This document shows, piece by piece, positions 10,001 through 19,000 of a stretch of DNA of 24,743 bases (position 1 is the first letter of the stretch; each line of letters begins with the position of its first letter). The notes below the pieces were generated by a model. That model searched no databases. It was given only the letters and a program-made list of their open reading frames with translations, and was not told the DNA's origin. This DNA is from Priapulus caudatus. Its lineage: Eukaryota > Priapulida > Priapulimorpha > Priapulimorphida > Priapulidae. The DNA is taken from NCBI RefSeq assembly GCF_000485595.1, contig NW_014577672.1:163229-187971 (forward strand). Reading direction: 5' to 3'. A program made the translations under genes and the position numbers.

Positions 10001-13000
10001 GATGCTCTTGTCAAAGACGCCGCTGCCGCGTTGCATGTTCACATTCTGTGCCGTGTAGCAGGGCAGTGAGGCAACGATGTGCGCTCGATGCTCCGCCAGG
10101 AAATCCACCAGGTCCTCTTGACCTACCGAGAACACAAGAGCAGCACTCTCACACATAAGAGCAACATTCTCAAACCGAAGCACGGCACTCTTAAACATAA
10201 AAGCAGCCTTCTGAAACACAAACCTGGCACTTGAACATAAGAGCCTTAATCTTAAACACAAAAGCAGCATTCTAAAACAAGAGCACAGCACTTTTAAACA
10301 CACGTGCGGTATTTTCAAACATAAGTACACCACTTTTAAACACTAACACAACAAGTTTTAAACACAAGTGCAATGGTCAAGTTTATAAGACATACAAGAT
10401 TTTTTTAAATGGGTAGCATTTTATATTTCCATGCGAGGGCAGGCTATACACATCCAAAACGTTTGGACCGAATGTAAGCACAATGGCGTTTATAAGGGTT
10501 TATTGAATCAGAGCATATGTCACAACTTTTCTGTTTGCCATAGCCAGTGAAATAAATCCATAACATAAACATAAGCAGAAGCAGTGGTAGTAGCAGCAGC
10601 AACAGTATCAACATCACTAGCAATAGCAGTAGCAGCAGCAGAAGTAGCATCAGTATCAGCAGTAGCAGTAACGCTGAAAGGGTCGTTGTCGTATCAGGTA
10701 GTACATATATGTACCCTAGGTACGTATATGTATACCAGACCTGTATCTTCTCAGCATATATGTACCCTGTGTTTAGGGTTAGGGTTAGGGTTAGGGTTAG
10801 GGTTAGGATACACTTCTGTAGTACAAGTCTGGTACACTTTGTGTATACATATATGTAGTACCTGATACGACAACGAACCCTTCAGCAGCAGTAACAACAC
10901 TAGCAGCAGCAGCAGCAGCAGCACCAACACCAGCAGCAGAAGTATAAGCAGTCATACCACTATAGCAGGAGGGGTTGACATCAAATGATGACATATATGC
11001 TCTGCAGTTCTGGTTTAACATTATCATGGCAGCAGCAGGGCAAGCTCACATTAACTGGTCAGGAGATAACTGAAATAAATATTAACACACGCTCCAGTTT
11101 GGCAATTTATCATTCCGATTGAACGCACCTGTGAAAACTCTTGCATCAAGTATAAATGATTAAGTTGTTCACGAAAGGGAGCGTAGTGGCTTGAACTTGT
11201 GCTGTGTACCATCAAAGCAGTCACGACACACGAAACAGTCTAGTCCTAGCTACTCCACTGCCTGCATCAGTGATGTCACATCCTAACTACCCACCTGTCT
11301 GCATCAGTGATGTCACGCTAGCTACCCACCTGTCTGCATCAGTGATGCTTAAAATCCCTCTCCAACTGCTTCTCATACAGTATGTCACATCTAGCTACCC
11401 ACCTGTCTGCATCAGGTGATGTCACATCCTAGACTACTACCTGTCTGCATCAGTGATTGTCCACGCCCTAAGCCTTTCCTGCATGCATCAGTGATGTCAC
11501 CCCTAGCCTATTCACCTGTCTCAATCAGTGATGTCACATCCTAGCTACCCACACGTCTCAATCCGTGATGTCACACACCTAGCTACCACTGTCCAAATCA
11601 GTGATGTCACATCCTAGCGACCGACCTGTCTGATCAGTGATGGTCACCCTAGCTCCAACCTGTCTGCCATCATGATGTCACCCCTAGCTACCTCACCTGT
11701 CGTGCACAGTGATGTCACACCCGACCACTGTCATGCCCATGCAGTGATTTCACACCTATCTACCGACTGTCTGTCAGTGGATGTCACACCTCAGCTACGA
11801 CGGTCTGCCATCAGTGATTGTCACACTAGCTCATTTCCGGTCTGCATCAGTATGTCACATCCTAGCTATCAGCTCGTCTGATCATGCATGTCACTCCTAG
11901 CTACCACCTGTCCAATCGTGAGTCACACTAAGCCTAACTCAGCTGTCTGCATCAGTGATGTCACATCCTAGCTCCCACCTGTCTGCCATCAGTGATGTAA
12001 ACCCTACTACCAACCTGTCTGCATCAGTGATGTCACATTCCTAGCTACCACCCATCTGCATCAGTATGTCACATCCTAGCTACCACCTTCGGCTCATGAT
12101 GTCACATCCTAGCTACTCACTGTCTTGCGCATCAGTATGTCACATCTGCTTACTCACCTGTCTTGCATACAGTGATGTCACATCCTAAGCTACTTAACCT
12201 GTCTGCATCAGTGATGTCACTGCCTAGCCTACCCACCGGTCTGATCGTGATGTCACATCCTATACCACTGTCCTGCTCGTGCATGTCCACACCTAGCTAC
12301 CACCTTGTCTGCATCAGTGATTCAACACCCTAGCTACTCACACTGCTCTGCATGTCAGTGATGTCAACACGCCTAGCTACCCACCTGTTCTGCATCATGA
12401 TTGTCACATCTAGTACCCACTGTCTGCATCAGTGATGTCACACCCTAGCTACCACCTGTCTGCATCAGATGATGTCACATCCTACTACCAGCCTGTCTGC
12501 ATCGTGATGTCAACCCTAGCTATCTCACTGTCTACAATCAGCGTCACATCTAGCTACCACCGTCTGCATCAGTGATGTCACATCCTGCTAGCCACCTGTC
12601 TGCCATCAGTGATGTACACATCACTAGCTACCACCTCGCATCAAGTGAGTCCACCCTAAGCTCATCACTGTCTGCCATCAGTGATGTCCACCTAGCTACC
12701 CACTGTCTGCATCAGTGATGTCACATCCTAGCTACTCACTGTATAGCAGTCAGTAATTCAAATCCTAGCTCCAACCGGTCTGCATCAGTGACTGCACACC
12801 TAGCTACCACCTGTACTGCATCAGTGATGTCACACCCTAGCCATACCCCACCTGATCTGCATCAGTGATGTCACACCCAGTATCACCTGTCTTGCATCAG
12901 TGATGTCACACCTAGCTACCTCACCTGTCTGCATCGTGATTACATCCTGTACCACTGTCTGTCAGTTGATGTCACACCCTAGCTACCCACCTGTCTGCAT

Positions 13001-16000
13001 CAGCTATGTCACCATCCTAGGCTAACCATCCTGTCTGCATCGTGATGTCACCCCTAGCTACTCACCTGTCTCAAATCAGTGATGTCAAATCTAGCCTACT
13101 CACCTGTCTGCATCAGTGATGTCCATCCTAGCTAACCACCCCTTCTGCCATCGTGATGTCAATCCTACTAACCGACCACTGTCTCATCAGTCCTGTCACA
13201 TCCTAGCTACCCACCGTCTCAATCACTAAGCATGTCATCTCCCAGCTACTCACATGTTGCATCAGTGATGTCACACCTAAAGCCTACTACCTGTCTCAAT
13301 CAGTGATGTCACACCCTAGCCTACTCACCTGCCTGCTATCAGATGATGTCACACTGCTACTCTACCTGCACCTGCATCAGGAGACCTTCAACACCTGCTA
13401 CTCACTGCTGCATCGCTATGTCACACCCTAGCTACTCACCTGTCTGCATCAGTGATGTCCACCACTAGCTACGTCACCTGTCTACAATCAGTGATGTCAC
13501 ACCTAGCTACTCACTCTGCCTGCATCAGTGAGGTCACACCCTAGCTACTCAACCCTTTTCTGCATCGCATGATGTCAACCCTAGCACCTCCCTGCCTGCT
13601 CAGTTATGTCACACGCTGCTATCACCCTTTCTGCAATCAGTGAGTCACACCCTAGCTACCCCACCTGTCTGCCATTCAAAGTTATGTCACACACCTAGCT
13701 ACCACCTGTCTGCATCAGTTGATGTCACACACCTAGCTACCCACCTGTCTGCATCAGTGATGCTACAGCTAGTATTTCACCTGTCTGCTCAGTTATGGTA
13801 CATCCTAGCTAACACCTGTCTGCCCATCAAGACGTCACATTCATAGCATATTCACTGTCTGCCATCAGTGATTGTCACACCATGCTGACCCACCTGTCTG
13901 ACCATCAGTGATGTACATCCTATATTACCTGTCCATGCATCAGTTGATGTAAATCCTAGCTACCCACCTGTCTGCATCAGTGATGTCAACATCCGTAGCT
14001 ACTCACCGTCTGCATTCAGTGATGTACACATTCACTACTACCCACCTGTCTTGCATCAGGATGCTCACACCCAGCTACTCACTGTCTCATCGTGATGTCA
14101 CATCTAGCTACCCCTGTCTGCCATCAGTGATGTTCACATCTAGCTACTCACCTGTCTGCATCAGCTTATGTCACACCCTAGCTACCCACCTGTCCTGCCT
14201 CACTGATGTCACCCTAGCTACCACCATGTCTCAATCAGTGATGTCACACCCAGTATCACCTGTCTACATCCACTGATAGTACCATCCTAGCTACTCACCT
14301 GTCCTCATCAAGTATTGTCACATCTTAGCGTCTCACCTGTCGCATCAGTGATGCTCACATCCTAGCTACCCACCGTCTGCATCCAGTAATGTCAACCCTA
14401 GCTATTCACTGTTCTCAAGCGAGTGATGTCACTCCTAGTCCCTACCTGTCTAAGACCTACAGTGGCATTCACACCCTAGCTAACTCACCTGTTGCATCCA
14501 GTCTGTCATCAATCCTAGCTACTCACCTGTTCTGGCATCAGTGATTCACATCCTAAGCTACTCACCTGTCTGCCCATCACTGATGTCACATCTTACTATC
14601 ACCTGTCTTAATCAGTGATGTACATCCTAGCTACTACACCTGTCCTGCTCAGTGCTGGTCACCAATTCCTAGCTACTTCACCTGTCTGCATCAGTGATGA
14701 TCACATCCTAGCTACCCACCTGTCTGCAAATCAGTGAGTCACCTACCTAGCTATTCAACCTGTCTCAATCAGTTGAGTCACTCCTTAGCTGATCCGATCC
14801 TGTCTGCATCAGTGATGTCACACCCTAGCTACTCACCTGTCTGCATCAGTGATGTCACCTTCTAGCTCCCACTGTCTGCCATCAGTGATGTCACAACCCT
14901 TAGCTATTTCACCTGATCTCATCAGTTGATGTCACTCCTAGCTACCCACACTGTCTAGCAATCAGTAGATGTCCATACCTCAGCTACGAACCTGTCGGCA
15001 TCGTGACGTCACACCTAGCTACTCACCTGTCTCAATCAGTGATGTCAACACCCAGCTTACCACCTGTTCTGCCCATAGTGATGTCACACCCTAAGACACC
15101 ACCTCGTCTGCCATCATGATGTCACCCCTAAGCTTACTCAACCTGTCTGCCTCCTAGTTGATTCACCCACTACCCACCTGTCTGCATCGAGTGATGTCCA
15201 CACATAGCTATTCACTGTCATGCATCAGTGATGTCACATTTAGCTCACTCATTGTCGACATCAGTGATGTCACATCTTATCTATCACCTGTCTTATCAGT
15301 GATGTCCCATCCTAGGCTAACCCACCTGTCTGCTCGTGATGTCACTCGACGACTACGACCTGTCTGCAATCAGTGAGTCACACCCTAGCCTATTCCACCT
15401 GTCATCAATCAGTATGTCACCCCTAGTTCCCCTGTCTGCCAATTATGATGTCAACCTTAGCTCCCACTGTCTAGCATCATGATGTCACACCCTAAGCTAT
15501 CACCTGTCTTGCCATCAGTGATTGTCACACCTAGCTACCCACCTTCTGATCAGCTGATGTCACACCCTCAGCTATTCACCTTCTGCATCAGTGGATGCTC
15601 ACATAGTACTTATCCTGTCACTGCATCAGTCATGTCCACCTAGCATACCGACCTGTGGATTCAGTGATGTCACACCCTAGCTACACACCTGTCTGCATTC
15701 GTGATGTCACCCCTAGCTTACCGACTGTCTGCCTCAGATGATGTCACTCCAGGTACTCACCTGTCTCAATCATGATGTCACACCCTAGCTACTCACTGTC
15801 TGCATCAGTGATGCCACACCCTATGCTCCGACCTGTCTTATCACTGATGTCACACCCTAGCTAACCCACCTGTCATGCATACATTGCTGTCACACCTAGC
15901 TACTCACCTGTCTGCCATCAGTCGAGTCCCACCTCTAGCTAACCCCACGTCTGCATCATCTGCTGCTCCACCCGAGACTACTCTCACCTGTCTAATCGTG

Positions 16001-19000
16001 ATGTCACACCCTAGCTACTCACCTTAGTCTGCATCCAGTGCTTCACACCCTACGCTACTCACCTGCTGCAATCAAGTGATGTCACACACCTAGCTACTAC
16101 CTGTCTCATCGAGTTGATTGTACACCCCTAGCTAGCCGGACGCTGTCTGCGACATGATGTTTATTTTCTCACAACGCTAGTCTCACCTGCCATAATCATT
16201 GCATGTCACTACTAGCTACCCACCTGTTCAATCAGGTGATGTCACATCCTAGCTACTACCTGCCTACATCACCATGTACACGACTGCTAAGCTACTCCCT
16301 GCTCTAGCAGCTGCTTCAGGTCACCACTGTCGATAAATCTTTCAGCATCGGGCACTCCACCTATGCGTGCTTCCGACCGCGACGGCTGACAAATTCCCGG
16401 AGCACAGTCGGGAAGCGCACCTTATACATGATGCATCATAGAATATACCGCATGTGCCAACTATGCCAAGTTTCATAAACTACCAAATACAGTAACTAAA
16501 GCTTAGATATTTTTTGAATAGCAACGAAATTATCTGGTTGCCTATTTTTTAATTTACTATGAATACTTAGTAATTTAAATAATAAATTATTTTATTATTT
16601 TATTTTATTATTTATTATCATGCTACTGCTTACTTTTTTCCATTTTCAGGCGAGTGTAATAAAATATTAATAATAAATATTTTTATTCAATTCTGTTACA
16701 TGTATATTTTTATTTTGGTTTGTTTACCAGTGATGTTCCAGCGATATTAAAGTCAGTGGCCGTTCTTAAGCACAACATATGGCATCTCAGTCCGCTGGGC
16801 TCTCTGTTCTTCATCTCTTTGCGCTCTGTGAGCGATTCGACATGGCATATGGCTTGCAGCCCTGGTTAGCTAAATTGCCTCTTGTTCAGCTGCAGGATCT
16901 CACCTTGCCTTTTCTCACCATTTTTCACCGGCTCAGTTCAACAGAACAAGCCAAAACGACACACTGCAACTCGCCGACTTGTGCACCAGCCAGAAACAAG
17001 AATGGTCACACAACCTCTGTGAAATCAGAAATGAAATAAAAGTGTCAATGACCGACTGTAGCTCACCACAAAAAGGAACACAATGAGTGAGTGAAAAGAA
17101 GTCAAGTTTTAATTGGAGCAGCCCACATCGACTATCATTATGAACGAACAGTGATATTGGGTGAACTCCTATATATACTCTTGATAATTATAGTGTAATT
17201 TTTTTATAGATGAAAATATAAAATAATATTATATAAAATTATAAATAATTTATAAGACCAAATGAATCCAAATTTGAATGTAGATGCGCTATACCCGCTT
17301 GATGTTCTTAGCCAATAGATCATTATATTCATAATATAATATATAATAATATATAATATTAATATGTTCATATCAGGAAATTTTGCATTAAAGATATTGT
17401 CAATGAAATCTTGTAAAACGAACCAGACGAGTGTGACACCACAGACTGTTTGTTATCTGTGTTTATATAATATGATATATAATTGCCAAACGCTACATAA
17501 TTTGCATAATTTTTTAAATATCAAAAGCCTTATACCTTATTCATTCACATACCAAAAATGAGCAAAATCCGGTGAACCTACCCTGACTAATGGAAATTCC
17601 CATTTTTGCCAAAAAATTTCCGTGGCTCGAAAGTACGTCGACTGGCGTGCAAAAGGTCGTTTAATATGGGAGCATAGCAGTAACAACTATACCCAATTTC
17701 AAACATGTGGGACAAACGGTTCCTGAGTTATCGTTGACCGTAGCCAAATGTTGACAGACGGATGGACGTACGACGGACGACGACCCATGGCAATAGCTTG
17801 ACGATGTCAAGGTAAGCTAAAAACAATCTATAACTGTATGTGTGCGTGCATATGTGTGCATGCAAATGCGTGCGTGCATTCACGCATATGTGTCTGCATG
17901 TGTGTTCATGTGTGCGCATGTATGTGTGCGTGCATGTCATATCATGACTTAAATTATATGGTATACTCATAACGATGATGCATATGGACATCATACGATG
18001 ATATACCTATAACAAGTTGTTACATATTGTGCACACTTGCATAGACATGTTCACGACGATATACAAACCTGCTTCGATCCCTGCCTTTTTCTTCTCAGCG
18101 GTCCATAAGGAAAGGAAGTTGGGTACACCGAGGTTATCCAACGCCCGCTGTCGTTTCTTCCTCTCCTCTCTCGTGAGCTTCTTCTGACCAAGTTTCTTAA
18201 GGTTTTCTGCTGTTATCTTAAACTCTTCATCCTTCTCCATGTTCTCCAGTGTCTCGGGAATGAGCGAACCCTGCGCATATCAATGCGTGAGGGATACACA
18301 TGAGACAAGATCAACGACAGATGCAAGCTATCACTGCCTCCTCTGTTCGAGTCAATATTTCTCATATTTACAATTTTCTGGGACACGCAGGGCTGTAACC
18401 AGAAGATTTAAAAGAACCAAGCACATTTCTTAGGGAAACGTTGAGGAAACTTCTTTTTAACACCTATTCACCTAATATGTTTATGTTAAGATTTCTAACT
18501 TTGGCTAAAGAACACATGCTAAATATCAATTATGCAACTTGATAACCACTCTACATTGAACCTGAAGCATTCAAAATGTTTAGAATTGAGCTGTTTTTAA
18601 TATAAAAAAAACTGCGTTTTTTAAAATTCCTTTGTATGCTTATACCCCTGTCACACCTACCCGCGATCACGCTAGCACTCCCACTGCGACCTGAAAAATA
18701 TGAAAGCGTGAGGAAAAGCGTAGTACGGTCTCTGAGAACGATTTGGTGACGCAGTGGAAACTGTCAAGGACAGAAGAGGGTCACCATGAGCTACCTTGAG
18801 CGCCAAACCTCGGCGGTTGTTTTGTGCATGCTCAAAACAAGCACAGCGGGTCGGCGCTCTGACGAGAGCGGTGTAATGATGCAGTACAGTCGCCATGGCA
18901 GCGCAAAGCAAACTACATGAGCGTAGCGTGTACGTAGCAACAACGCATAGGACGCAGTAAGAGCGTAATAAGTGAATCAAGAGCGTACTGTAAGCTACAC

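Larger units (their letters stand above)
16930..18068 (-). other. Intron 2 of the ArsS-like gene (A-copy)
   Basis: This lies between the exon 2 donor and exon 3. It contains an AT-rich stretch (17190-17360), the repeat fragment at 17580-17800 and the alternating tract. Bases about 17033-17818 have no counterpart in the second copy, which jumps from the equivalent of 17032 to that of 17819. Confidence 0.6.

Noticed and set aside
10444-11027. Leu-rich, Val/Ala-rich and other frames on both strands
   Set aside because: They are translations of the CAG microsatellite and of the foldback with its telomere-like core.
13640-15376. Several 68-98-residue plus-strand frames
   Set aside because: They are read through the minisatellite in the antisense direction, and their lengths depend on sequencing-type indels.
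11245-16299. CRISPR-like array
   Set aside because: The units are contiguous 37-bp repeats without unique spacers, lie in an intron of a eukaryotic gene and have no cas genes nearby.
16728-16929. A processed or decayed ArsS pseudogene
   Set aside because: Introns and splice sites are retained, and differences from the clean copy are mostly single-base indels, which fits read error better than neutral decay. It cannot be fully excluded.
18239-18433. Plus-strand 64-residue frame
   Set aside because: It is the antisense shadow of exon 2 and its acceptor region.
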